A stretch of DNA of 64,000 nt from Luteibacter sp. SG786 (lineage in GTDB: Bacteria > Pseudomonadota > Gammaproteobacteria > Xanthomonadales > Rhodanobacteraceae). Made by a program: the position numbers and the translations under genes. Under the pieces are notes generated by a model. It was given only the letters and a program-made list of their open reading frames with translations, was not told the DNA's origin and ran no database searches. Position 1 is the first letter of the stretch. Every line of letters starts with the position of its first letter. Location of the stretch: NCBI RefSeq assembly GCF_011759605.1, contig NZ_JAAOYX010000001.1:1550001-1614000 (forward strand), in the 5' to 3' direction. Of this stretch, positions 52,523 to 60,445 are shown piece by piece.

Positions 52523-54405
52523 ACGGCCCAGCATGCGCAGCCCAACGCGCCCCAGAAGCTCTTGAAGTCGTCGACCGGAAGCGACGTCGCATGCGAACGG
52601 CCATGGTCATGCCCGTGCACCGAGCACCCGTGCGCACAACCACATGTACTATGCCCGCGGCGCTCGGCTCCATCCACACGCAACTGGTGCGTTGCCCAGG
52701 CGGCGTAACCGCCATAGGCATTGACCGGCGACCAGTCGGGCATCGCGGCGGGGATGTCGCTTTCGTCGAGCGAAGCGAAAGGCCCGGCGGCGTAAACCAC
52801 CTTGCCGCCGACCATGGTCAGCAACGACGTCGTTCCGACGATCTCGTCTTCGGCACAGGCAAAGAAGTCCCGGTCGGGGATGATGAGGTCGGCCAGCTGT
52901 CCTTCCGCGATCCGCCCCTTCTTGCCTTCCTCGTTGGAGAACCACGTGACATTCTCGGTCCACATGCGCAGGGCCTCCTCGCGGTCGAGGCAGTTGTGCT
53001 GGGGATACAGGCGCAGCCCACCGACCGTGCGACCCGTGGTCAGCCAGGCAAGCGACACCCACGGGTTGTAAGATGCCACACGGGTGGCATCGGTACCGGC
53101 GGAAATCTTGACGCCCCGATCCAGCATCTTCCTGACCGGGGGTGTTGCCTGCGCCGCGCCGATGCCGTAACGCTCGACGAAGTACTCGCCCTGGTAGGCC
53201 ATGCGATGCTGCACGGCCACGCCGCCGCCGAGGGCCGCGATCCGATCGATGGACGCGTCCGAGATGGTCTCGGCGTGGTCGAAGAACCAGTGAATCCCGT
53301 CCAGGGGAATGTCCTGGGCCACTTTCTCGAACACATCGAGCGCGCGGCTGATGGTTTCGTCGTAGGTCGCGTGCAGGCGCCAGGGCCAGCGATTCTGCGC
53401 GAGGATGCGCACCACGCCTTCGAGTTCGCCTTCCATCTCGGGCGCCATGTCCGGCCGGGGCTGGCGGAAGTCTTCGAAGTCGGCGGCCGAGAACACCAGC
53501 ATCTCGCCTGCGCCGTTGTGCCGGAAATAGTCGTCGCCCTGTTGATACGTGACCGACTTCGTCCAGGCGAGGAAATCGTCCTTCTCCTGCTTGGGCTTCT
53601 GCGTGAACAGGTTATAGGCAATGCGGATGGTCAGCTGGTTCTCGTCCGCCAGCTGCTGGACGACCGCATAGTCGTCGGGCCAGTTCTGCGAACCGCCGCC
53701 GGCGTCGATGGCACCCGTGATGCCGAGGCGGTTGAGCTCGCGCATGAAGTGACGGGTGGAATTCACCTGGTATTCGAACGGCAGCTTCGGACCCTTGGCC
53801 AAGGTGGCGTAGAGGATCGACGCATTGGGTTTGGCGAGCAACAGGCCGGTCGGGGTGCCGCTCTTGTCGCGAAGGATCTCGCCCCCGGGTGGATTGGGGG
53901 TGTCCTTGGTGTAACCGCACACACGCAGCGCCGCGGCATTGAGCAGCGCGCGATCGTACAGGTGCAGGATGAACACCGGGGTGTCCGGCGCCACGGCGTT
54001 GAGCTCGTCGATCGTGGGGAGGCGCTTTTCGACGAACTGGTGTTCGGTGAAGCCGCCGACGACGCGCACCCATTGCGGCGGGGGCGTGATTTCGACCTGC
54101 CGGCGGAGCATGCGCATGGCATCGGCAAGACTCGGCACACCGTCCCAGCGCAGTTCCATGTTGAAGTTCAGTCCGCCACGAATCAGGTGGAGGTGGTTGT
54201 CGATGAGCCCCGGAAGCACCCGGCGCCCACCGACATCGACCACACGTGTCCCCGGGCCGGCCAGTGCCAGCACCTCATGGTCGTCTCCCACCTTCAGGAA
54301 CCGCCCATTGTGAATGGCCACGGCACTTGCCGTCGGCCGACGACGGTCGAGGGTGGTGAACAGGCCTCGGTGCAGGACGAGGTCCGGGACGGGGACGTGC
54401 GACAT
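52519..54405 (-). CDS. YtcJ-like metal-dependent amidohydrolase with Cys/His tail
   Basis: A 628-residue amidohydrolase. The metal-binding HxH is His71/His73 in LPGLIDNHLHLIRGG; further ligands are likely in RLHATYDE, DHAETIS and SAGTDATRV. YtcJ-type enzymes hydrolyse N-acyl or N-formyl amides and related cyclic compounds. From residue 588 a Cys/His-rich tail (CGCAHGCSVHGHDHGRSH) and a terminal GCACWAV look like a metal-handling extension, possibly for loading the active site. It has no signal peptide, so it acts in the cytoplasm. It lies centrally in the operon. Confidence 0.85.
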   Translation of the reverse strand: MSHVPVPDLVLHRGLFTTLDRRRPTASAVAIHNGRFLKVGDDHEVLALAGPGTRVVDVGGRRVLPGLIDNHLHLIRGGLNFNMELRWDGVPSLADAMRMLRRQVEITPPPQWVRVVGGFTEHQFVEKRLPTIDELNAVAPDTPVFILHLYDRALLNAAALRVCGYTKDTPNPPGGEILRDKSGTPTGLLLAKPNASILYATLAKGPKLPFEYQVNSTRHFMRELNRLGITGAIDAGGGSQNWPDDYAVVQQLADENQLTIRIAYNLFTQKPKQEKDDFLAWTKSVTYQQGDDYFRHNGAGEMLVFSAADFEDFRQPRPDMAPEMEGELEGVVRILAQNRWPWRLHATYDETISRALDVFEKVAQDIPLDGIHWFFDHAETISDASIDRIAALGGGVAVQHRMAYQGEYFVERYGIGAAQATPPVRKMLDRGVKISAGTDATRVASYNPWVSLAWLTTGRTVGGLRLYPQHNCLDREEALRMWTENVTWFSNEEGKKGRIAEGQLADLIIPDRDFFACAEDEIVGTTSLLTMVGGKVVYAAGPFASLDESDIPAAMPDWSPVNAYGGYAAWATHQLRVDGAERRGHSTCGCAHGCSVHGHDHGRSHATSLPVDDFKSFWGALGCACWAV

Positions 54406-54421
54406 GGCAAAGCTCCGAGGA

Positions 54422-54664
54422 TCAGGCGTGGTCGTCGTTGGAACGAGGGGCGTCGCTCTTGGGAACGGCGAAGCTCTTGCTGTGCCAGAGATTGGCCCAG
54501 ACGTCCGGATGTCCCTTCACGTAGGACACGGCCGCCTCACCGGCAAGCATGCCGAGCAGCCCGAGCAAGGCGATCATCGGTGGCGCCGGCGAACGCACTC
54601 CGAAGCAGCCGTAAGCGATGCCGACCACCACACCGAACGCGAGGGAGATGAGATAGGGCGACAT
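54422..54664 (-). CDS. XapX-domain small membrane protein
   Basis: An 80-residue protein with two hydrophobic helices (YLISLAFGVVVGIAYGCFGVRSPAPPMIALLGLLGMLAGEA) containing the GxxxGxxYGxxGVRSPAPP core of the XapX family. Short C-terminal polar tail. XapX proteins are often next to YcaC-like hydrolases, as here (4-bp gap), and in xanthosine operons, without assigned function. Confidence 0.8.
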   Translation of the reverse strand: MSPYLISLAFGVVVGIAYGCFGVRSPAPPMIALLGLLGMLAGEAAVSYVKGHPDVWANLWHSKSFAVPKSDAPRSNDDHA

Positions 54665-54668
54665 GGTT

Positions 54669-55310
54669 TCAACCCGCTTCCGAGGCATGTTCGCCGAGCG
54701 CCCACTTGGAGAAGCGCACCTGGATACCGTAAGGCGTGAGGGCACGCAGGATGTCCATCACGCCCTCGTAGGTGCCCGAGCGTGCCCAGTCCTGCTGCAG
54801 CTCGAACATGAACTGGAGCGTCGTCATCGGCACCGCACCGGCCTGAACCATGCGCTGGACGGCACGCTCGTGTGCCTCGGTACTCGTGTCACCGCAGGCG
54901 TCGGTCACCACGGTGACTTCGTAGCCCTCGCGCAGCATGTCGAGCGTCGGGAAGTTCACACAGGCGCCGGTCCACAAGCCGGCGACGACGAAGCGCTTGC
55001 GACCGGTGTTCGCGACGGCCTTGCGGAAGTCCGCGTTCAGCCAGGAATTGATGGAGGTGCGATCGATGACGGGCTCGCCGGGGAAGACGTCGTCGGTCAC
55101 TTCCGGCATGAAGGGACCGGAGAAGCTGTCCTTGGCGACCGTGGTGAGGATGGTCGGAACCTTGAAGAGCTTCGCGGCCCGCGCGAGGATCTGCACGTTG
55201 TCCATGATGACCTTGCGGTCGTGGCTCTGCACGCCCTGGAACATCGCGGGCTGGAAGTCGATGAGCGCAAGCGCACAATTGGCAGGCGTGATCAATTCGT
55301 TGAATGGCAT
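54669..55310 (-). CDS. YcaC-like isochorismatase-fold hydrolase
   Basis: A 213-residue cysteine hydrolase and first gene of the seven-gene operon. Asp18-region ALIDFQPAMF and the catalytic Cys in AGLWTGACVNFPTLDM are intact; VVTDACGDTSTEAHERAVQRM follows. It is a paralogue of the protein at 12330-12956. Substrates of this subgroup are unknown. The ATG at 55310 gives the normal family N-terminus; an ATG 15 bp earlier is possible. Confidence 0.86.
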   Translation of the reverse strand: MPFNELITPANCALALIDFQPAMFQGVQSHDRKVIMDNVQILARAAKLFKVPTILTTVAKDSFSGPFMPEVTDDVFPGEPVIDRTSINSWLNADFRKAVANTGRKRFVVAGLWTGACVNFPTLDMLREGYEVTVVTDACGDTSTEAHERAVQRMVQAGAVPMTTLQFMFELQQDWARSGTYEGVMDILRALTPYGIQVRFSKWALGEHASEAG

Positions 55311-55452
55311 GGGAAGGGGCCTCATGAATGGATCGCAGGCGGTTCCTGCGATTGCATTCACGATAGGCAGCACACCGGAAGACAAATAGAAGCTTTGGAA
55401 TCCATCGTCCGCATGTTTGATAAAAACAAGCACGGACCGGCGAGCGAAGCCC

Positions 55453-55986
55453 TCACCTTGCGCGCGCCTTGCGATACAAGTGTGGTGTCGTTCCCATCAG
55501 CGCCTTGAAGGCTCGGGTGAAGTGCGCCTGATCGTTGAACCCACAGTCCATCGCGATGCCGGCAAGGGTGTCGGTCGTGTCGACGAGCCGCCTGCAGGCC
55601 TGCTCGATGCGCTTGCGGTGTCGCCACCGATGCGGGCTCTCGCCGAAGGTCACCTTGAACGCCCGGCTGAAGTAGCCGCGGGACAGTTGGCAGGCCGCGG
55701 CAAGTTCGGTTATCGCAAGACCGAGGTCGAGGCGGGCCAGTGCCACCTGCTCGACCGTGCGCACCTGCCACTCTGCCAGCCCCGTCGGAGCGCGGGCAGC
55801 GCGTTGCGTGGTGGCTTGCTGGTGAATCCGCAAGGCCTCCGCGATGTAGCGCGCGCAGGCGGCGCGGTCGGCCTTTTCCACGTCGGCGATCTGGCGCAGC
55901 GCCTGGCGCAGCAACTGCTGCACCTCACTCACCGGCGAAACGCGGTCGGTGGATAAGACCGACGACAACGAGGTATCGATTCGCAT
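55453..55986 (-). CDS. AraC-family regulator (short form)
   Basis: A 177-residue AraC/XylS regulator. The C-terminal double helix-turn-helix is complete (about 78-175: LAITELAAACQLSRGYFSRAFKVTFGESPHRWRHRKRIEQA, AGIAMDCGFNDQAHFTRAFKALMGTTPHLYRK). The N-terminal part is only about 75 residues and has no cupin sensor, so it may be controlled by expression level or by oligomerisation. It lies 142 bp upstream of the seven-gene operon on the same strand and is a candidate activator. Confidence 0.86.
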   Translation of the reverse strand: MRIDTSLSSVLSTDRVSPVSEVQQLLRQALRQIADVEKADRAACARYIAEALRIHQQATTQRAARAPTGLAEWQVRTVEQVALARLDLGLAITELAAACQLSRGYFSRAFKVTFGESPHRWRHRKRIEQACRRLVDTTDTLAGIAMDCGFNDQAHFTRAFKALMGTTPHLYRKARAR

Positions 55987-56164
55987 GGAGCCACCATCGT
56001 CACAGCTCGAAGACGATGCGGATGCTATCGGCCGCCCGCTCCGGGCAGACCCCCTGTATGGGGGGTGATTTTCCTAAGACATGATGGCCCGCTCAGGCAA
56101 CAATACGACTCGGGCCAACCCGTCCTCCACGCTACGTCCAGCACCCGATTGCACGGAAACACTC

Positions 56165-56788
56165 ATGACCCCAGCTGCCATCCGCCTCATCGTCGTCGAC
56201 GACCACCCGCTGTTTCGCGCCGGTGTGGTGGCCATGCTGGCGGCCGAGCCGGACATCCTGATCGTGGGCCAGGCGGGAAGCGGGAAAGAAGGCGTGGAGA
56301 TCTTCCGCGACATGCGTCCCGACGTCGCCGTCGTCGATCTGAAACTGCCAGACATGGACGGTGACGAAGTGGTAGGCGCCATGAGGAAGATCGATCCGAT
56401 GGCCCGCGTCATCGTGCTCACCACCTATGGTGGAGACGCGGCGGCGCGGCGGACGCTTGCCGCAGGCGCCCAGGGCTACCTGCTCAAGACCTCCCTGGCC
56501 AACGACCTCGTCGGCGTGGTCAGGGCGGTCCACGGCGGCCAGCACCGCATCTCGGCGGAAGTGGCGAAGCGCCTGCACGAACACCGTGGTGACGAGTCGC
56601 TCACCGAGCGCGAGCTGTCCGTGCTTCGCGGGGTGGCGGCGGGACTGGAAAACAAGCAGATCGCCCAGCACCTCGGCATCGGCAGCAACACCGTGAAGGA
56701 GCACCTGTCCCATGCGATGGCCAAGCTTCGGGCCACCAACCGTGCACACGCGCTCTCCATCGCGATCGCTCGCGGTTATCTCGACTGA
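56165..56788 (+). CDS. NarL/FixJ-family response regulator
   Basis: A 207-residue regulator. The receiver has VVDDH, phospho-acceptor Asp58 in VAVVDLKLPDMDG, Thr in VLTTYGG and Lys in LLKTS. A LuxR-type output helix-turn-helix covers about 145-205 (LTERELSVLRGVAAGLENKQIAQHLGIGSNTVKEHLSHAMAKL). No kinase adjoins it. It diverges from the araC gene. The only HisKA_3 kinase in the window (45092-48103) is the obvious candidate partner. It ends one base before the convergent metallo-hydrolase gene. Confidence 0.9.
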   Translation: MTPAAIRLIVVDDHPLFRAGVVAMLAAEPDILIVGQAGSGKEGVEIFRDMRPDVAVVDLKLPDMDGDEVVGAMRKIDPMARVIVLTTYGGDAAARRTLAAGAQGYLLKTSLANDLVGVVRAVHGGQHRISAEVAKRLHEHRGDESLTERELSVLRGVAAGLENKQIAQHLGIGSNTVKEHLSHAMAKLRATNRAHALSIAIARGYLD

Positions 56789-56789
56789 A

Positions 56790-57731
56790 TCAAGGCGTCC
56801 GCGTGTAGTTGACCGGCACCCACTGGTATCCGGTTGCAGTACGCCTGACGTGTCCAAGGCCGGGAAACGACACGTGGGCTGCCGCCACCCAATAGCCTTT
56901 GCTGACGGCCTCTTCCAGAGCCCGCTTGCGCGATGCGGCAGCGGCCGCTTCGTCGTAGTCGTATCGAATGGAAGCATTGGGTTCGGCGAGCTGGACGGTT
57001 GCCACATGGACCGTATCGCCCCAGGCGAGCAGATGCTCCTGCCCGCTCGTCACGAGGTACCAGGTATGCCCCGGGGTGTGCCCCGGTGCGGGAACGGCGC
57101 GGAATCCAGGCAGCACATCGGTTTCACCCCGGAATGTCACCACTCGCCCGGCCTTCCGGTACGGCGCGAGCGAATCCATCGCGCCCGGGAACATGGGCAG
57201 CAGGATTTTCTGGACCTTGCCCTCGTTCGCCGGATTGAGCCAGAAGTCGGCGTCGTCCCCGTTGACGTGAACCACGGCGTTGGGAAAGAGCATCGTGCCA
57301 TTGCGGATGAGGCCACCGACGTGGTCACGGTGCAGGTGCGTCAGGAGGACGTCGGTGACATCCTCGGGGCGGTATCCCGCCGCGAGCAGCGCTGTGGGTA
57401 GGAAACCGCCGTCCCCGGCATAGAGGGGACCGGCACCCGTGTCGATGAGCGCAAGACGGTCAGGTGTCTTGACGAGGAAGGCGTTGATGGAGCCCTGGAC
57501 CGGTGAGGCCAGAAAATCGGCCTTGAGTAGCCCGTCCACCTTTGCACGATCGATGTGCGTGAGCAGTTCGTCGGCCGCGAACGGATGGGTGCCATCGAGA
57601 AGCGCCGTGACCTCGTCGGCCCCGAGCCGCAGCCGGTAGAAGCCGGGGCCTTGCGGGCCGACCCGCACATCGTCGGCACCAGCACTCCCGATGGCGACAA
57701 GGAGTGCCAGCAACAGGCAGAGCCGCTTCAT
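56790..57731 (-). CDS. exported metallo-beta-lactamase-fold hydrolase
   Basis: A 313-residue MBL-fold protein with a signal peptide (MKRLCLLLALLVAIGSAGA). The zinc motif HLHRDH is complete (His132, His134, Asp136, His137), with later ligands in PAPGHTPGHTWYL, AWGDTVHV and AAHVSFPGLGH. This group includes lactonases and periplasmic thioesterase-like enzymes; the substrate is unknown. The ATG overlaps the alpha/beta hydrolase stop (ATGA), so the two are coupled. Confidence 0.85.
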   Translation of the reverse strand: MKRLCLLLALLVAIGSAGADDVRVGPQGPGFYRLRLGADEVTALLDGTHPFAADELLTHIDRAKVDGLLKADFLASPVQGSINAFLVKTPDRLALIDTGAGPLYAGDGGFLPTALLAAGYRPEDVTDVLLTHLHRDHVGGLIRNGTMLFPNAVVHVNGDDADFWLNPANEGKVQKILLPMFPGAMDSLAPYRKAGRVVTFRGETDVLPGFRAVPAPGHTPGHTWYLVTSGQEHLLAWGDTVHVATVQLAEPNASIRYDYDEAAAAASRKRALEEAVSKGYWVAAAHVSFPGLGHVRRTATGYQWVPVNYTRTP

Positions 57732-58591
57732 GCCGCACCTCCGGTCCAGCCGTCGAGGAAGTCCAGCAGTAACCCGTTGACGATCTCCGGCTGCTCTTCC
57801 TGGGGAAGGTGGCCGCACTCGGCGATGGGCTCGGCGCGAAGGTGGGTTGCCATGCCCTTCCACACCGCGGCCATGTCGAAGGTGCCCCCGACCGCCTCGA
57901 AGTCCGCGCCCCAGATGGCCATCGTCGGGCATGCAATCAACGTGTCGGCGTCCTGCTCGTCCTGCAGCACGTCCTCGGGCGCCGCCCGGTAGTCCGCCAT
58001 CGCACCGCGCACGGCGCCGGGCTCCCGGTACGCCGACACATAGGCGTCGAAGTCCGCACCCGCGATGGTGTGCGGGTCGTAGCACCAGTCGGTGAAAAAG
58101 TGACGAAGCCATACGTCTTCCCGCCCTGCGATGAGCGCCTCGGGCAGGTCGAGCACCTGGTGGAACGTGAAGAACCAGTACGCCTTCGCCACCTTCGCAT
58201 TCATTGAATGGGCGACGATGCGGGTGGGCACGTTGTCCATCACAACGACCCGGTCCAGGCGGTGCGGATGATCCTTGGCGAATCGTGTCGCGACCCGTGC
58301 GCCGCGGTCGTGCCCGACGAGGGCGATGCGGTCGATGCCGAGGTGATCGAGGAGCGCGAGAAGGTCCCGCGCCATGTTCCGCTTGTCGTAGCCGGTTGCA
58401 GGCTTGTCGGTCTTTCCGTAGCCGCGAAGGTCCGGCGCGATCACACGGTATTTGCCCGCCAACACGGGAACCTGGTATCGCCAGGCGTAGTTCGTCTCGG
58501 GAAAGCCGTGCAGAAGGACAACCGGTGCACCTTCACCCGCGTCGAGATAATGCTGGCGGATGCCGTTGGCCCTGACGGTGTGATGTTTCAT
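57728..58591 (-). CDS. alpha/beta hydrolase of the haloacid-dehalogenase/epoxide-hydrolase type
   Basis: A 287-residue alpha/beta hydrolase. The nucleophile is Asp95 in LVGHDRGARVATRFA, not Ser, as in dehalogenases and epoxide hydrolases. Arg96 and Arg99 match the carboxylate-binding pair of fluoroacetate dehalogenase. The acid is probably Asp119 (VVVMDNVP) and the base His264 (ECGHLPQEE). In that enzyme a His-Trp pair binds halide; here the segment reads AYWFF, so the His is replaced (Tyr138-Trp139). Haloacid or epoxide hydrolysis are both possible. It is coupled to the exported MBL hydrolase. Confidence 0.82.
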   Translation of the reverse strand: MKHHTVRANGIRQHYLDAGEGAPVVLLHGFPETNYAWRYQVPVLAGKYRVIAPDLRGYGKTDKPATGYDKRNMARDLLALLDHLGIDRIALVGHDRGARVATRFAKDHPHRLDRVVVMDNVPTRIVAHSMNAKVAKAYWFFTFHQVLDLPEALIAGREDVWLRHFFTDWCYDPHTIAGADFDAYVSAYREPGAVRGAMADYRAAPEDVLQDEQDADTLIACPTMAIWGADFEAVGGTFDMAAVWKGMATHLRAEPIAECGHLPQEEQPEIVNGLLLDFLDGWTGGAA

Positions 58592-58760
58592 GGCTCATCA
58601 ACTGCGGCGGAAGGAGATCGCAGCGTATCGATGCGCAGCGCGTGCAAATAGCATGATTGGACCGCACCTTGATGGGTTGTGAGACGCGTGCTTAGAAGGA
58701 TCGTCCACCCCGCCTTCCTGCAAGCACCGGGCGCTGGATTGTCCTAGCTTGGCGCGAGGT

Positions 58761-58776
58761 TCGCGTTCGAACGCGA
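58761..58776. promoter_or_regulatory. 16-bp perfect palindrome in a divergent promoter region
   Basis: TCGCGTTCGAACGCGA reads identically on both strands and lies 26 bp before the start of the + strand hydrolase in the 211-bp gap between the two divergent alpha/beta hydrolase genes. It is a candidate regulator-binding site or leader hairpin. Confidence 0.35.
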
Positions 58777-58802
58777 CTTATCCCGCCATCATAGGAATCG
58801 CC

Positions 58803-59510
58803 ATGAGCAACAACCCAACCCCACAGGCCACCATTGTCCTCATCCATGGTGCATGGGCAGACGGCTCGAGCTGGAACGCCGTCATTCCGAAGCTGCTTTC
58901 GCGGGGCCTGAAGGTCGTAGCGGTGCAGAATCCCCTCACGTCGCTCGCCGAAGACGTTGCCGCAACGAAGCGCGTTCTTTCGTTCGTCGAAGGGCCGGTT
59001 GTCCTCGTTGGCCACAGCTGGGCCGGCTTCGTCGTCACCGAAGCGGGCGACGATCCGAAGGTGAAGTCGCTGGTGTACGTGTCGGCTTTTTCCGGAAGCG
59101 TGGGCCAGACCACGGGAGAACTGGTCGGCAAGTACCCTTCCCCGCCGGCGCTTGGCGGCATCCGCGAGGACGGCAACGGGTTTGTCTATCTCTCTGAGCA
59201 GGCCTTCATCGACGACGTCGCGCAAGACCTCCCTTCCGATATGGCACGCCTCCTGGCGGCAACGCAGGGTCCCCTTGCCAAGAGCACCTTCGGCGATGCG
59301 TTGACGACCACGGCATGGCGCACGCGCCCGTCCTGGTTCATCGTCTCGACCAGCGACCGTGCGGTCTCGCCGGAGTTGCAGCGCGATGCCGCCAAGCTCA
59401 TGGGCTCGACAGTGACCGAAGTACTTTCCAGCCATATGTCGCTGATCTCTCATGCCGACGAGGTCGTGAAGGCGATCACGGAAGCTGCCGACGCAGCCGT
59501 TCGCGGCTGA
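58803..59510 (+). CDS. alpha/beta hydrolase (Ser-His-Asp esterase type)
   Basis: A 235-residue alpha/beta hydrolase. The oxyanion segment LIHGAWADGSSWNAVIPKL and nucleophile Ser72 in VGHSWAGF are intact; a His near the C-terminus (SSHMSLISHADEVV) completes the triad. The family includes EstC-like esterases and salicylate/methyl-ketone type hydrolases. The ATG at 58803 follows a short leader; it is transcribed divergently from the dehalogenase-like gene. Substrate unknown. Confidence 0.85.
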   Translation: MSNNPTPQATIVLIHGAWADGSSWNAVIPKLLSRGLKVVAVQNPLTSLAEDVAATKRVLSFVEGPVVLVGHSWAGFVVTEAGDDPKVKSLVYVSAFSGSVGQTTGELVGKYPSPPALGGIREDGNGFVYLSEQAFIDDVAQDLPSDMARLLAATQGPLAKSTFGDALTTTAWRTRPSWFIVSTSDRAVSPELQRDAAKLMGSTVTEVLSSHMSLISHADEVVKAITEAADAAVRG

Positions 59511-59555
59511 AGGCAGGCACGAGGAGACAGATTCGTCTCGCGTTTCCGGGGACTG

Positions 59556-59624
59556 TTGCTGCGTTGCCTGGTGATAGTGGTCGCTTCGTAGGGAGGGCTC
59601 GCCTTGCGGCCTCGCTCGTGGCGC
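59556..59624 (+). repeat. outer repeat A (left copy)
   Basis: About 69 bp that match the reverse complement of 60274-60343 at roughly 75-80 percent by eye. The best block is GGCGAGCC(C/A)CCCT(A/G)CGAAGCG on the opposite strand. The two copies bound the nested-repeat region. Confidence 0.55.
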
Positions 59625-59643
59625 CTGTGCCGTTGCTTGGGAG

Positions 59644-59879
59644 CCAGTACCCGTTCCCCTCGCCGCGAAGACTTACGTCGTTCCTTGCGCAAGGAGAGCC
59701 GCTGCGCGGCTCGTGTCTTATGGCTTCGCCGCGGCGGACCCGGGCGTCCGGGCGGGGGTCTTCGACTCGGCTTCCTGCCTCGGCGAAGACGGCGGGCCGT
59801 CCTGGCCCGCCCCCTTGCGGGCCTTTTCCGCCCGCACGCCCTCGACTCCAGACATCGCGGCGAGGGGAACGGGTACTGG
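59644..59879. repeat. 25-bp perfect inverted repeats enclosing stacked hairpins (B/B')
   Basis: Arms 59644-59668 and 59855-59879 are perfect reverse complements over 25 bp. The 186-bp interior holds several smaller hairpins: TTGCGCAA, GAGCCGC-TGC-GCGGCTC, and GGCGGGCC-N5-GGCCCGCC. The whole unit could fold into one long branched structure or be a miniature mobile element. Confidence 0.65.
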
Positions 59880-59951
59880 CAGCCGACGGTGCGGGTTGGT
59901 GTTGGGAGAGCCGGAGCAGGAGCTGATGGCTGCTCTCGCATCTTGTCGACC

Positions 59952-59985
59952 GAGGCGCTGGTTGCCTGCTTTCGCAGGCACGACG
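59952..59985 (+). repeat. repeat C (left copy)
   Basis: Contains GCCTGCTTTCGCAGGCACGA, itself hairpin-forming, and matches the reverse complement of 60187-60220 with one mismatch over 22 bp and further similarity outside. Confidence 0.55.
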
Positions 59986-60039
59986 GTAGGTGGGGACGCT
60001 GCGATACCGTCGCGTCGTGCTCTTGTGGGAGCCGCTTCG

Positions 60040-60132
60040 CTTTGTGTGGGAGCCGCTTCAGCGGCGATGGGTGTTCGCGGCAAGATGGCCCGCTGCCGCG
60101 GGATCGCCGGCGTAGCCGGCTCCCACACAAAG
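60040..60132. repeat. REP/BIME-like inverted pair (D/D')
   Basis: Two inverted copies of a GTGGGAGCCG...CGGCGAT element (60040-60068 and 60103-60132), each with its own internal hairpin in which changes are compensatory (CCGCTTCAGCGG in one, CCGGCGTAGCCGG in the other). A truncated third copy starts at 60024. This is the organisation of bacterial interspersed mosaic elements. Confidence 0.7.
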
Positions 60133-60186
60133 CACCGGGTACGCGTATGTCGTGGGCATCGGTGCCGGGTTTTCTTGCCGCCATAT

Positions 60187-60220
60187 CGTCGTGCCTGCGA
60201 AGGCAGGCACCCAGCGACTC
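60187..60220 (-). repeat. repeat C (right copy)
   Basis: Inverted copy of 59952-59985, flanking the D/D' pair from the other side. Confidence 0.55.
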
Positions 60221-60273
60221 AAGCGCGAACGGTCGCACCCGACCGAGCATAACGACGCCACGCCACGCAGCAA

Positions 60274-60343
60274 GCGCCGCGAGCGATGCCGAAGGCGAGC
60301 CCACCCTGCGAAGCGAAAACCATAGGCACCAGACAGCAAAGCC
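60274..60343 (-). repeat. outer repeat A (right copy)
   Basis: Inverted copy of 59556-59624; ends about 40 bp before the HU terminator. Confidence 0.55.
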
Positions 60344-60372
60344 GCCATCCCTCGGAGATGCGCGAAGAACCA

Positions 60373-60407
60373 AAGAAAAACCCCCGCCTTTCGAGCGGGG
60401 GTCTTTT
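60373..60407 (-). terminator. bidirectional intrinsic terminator of the HU gene
   Basis: CCCCCGC (60381-60387) pairs with GCGGGGG (60395-60401) around a 7-nt loop. A-rich 60373-60380 supplies a U-run on the - strand and TCTTTTT (60402-60408) one on the + strand. It lies 45 bp past the HU stop. Confidence 0.85.
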
Positions 60408-60445
60408 TCGCTTCCTGGTCGCGGTGGATGTTCCACCGCGAGGGA

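Larger units (their letters stand above)
59511..60445. other. 935-bp gene-free region built of nested inverted repeats
   Basis: No supported coding sequence is present; open frames here lack ribosome sites and change with the repeats. Four inverted-repeat pairs are nested as A [B B'] [C (D D') C'] A' and are listed individually, followed by the terminator of the HU gene. No transposase is present. Confidence 0.7.

Noticed and set aside
59644-59879. Insertion sequence
   Set aside because: Terminal inverted repeats are present, but the interior has no transposase coding capacity; kept as a miniature or structured element only.
60023-60210. Possible CRISPR-like array
   Set aside because: Repeats are inverted and palindromic with no regular spacers and no cas gene.
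59315-60436. Several open frames of 200-340 codons in the repeat region
   Set aside because: They read through inverted repeats on both strands, have no ribosome sites, and contain the same translated repeat motif in unrelated frames.
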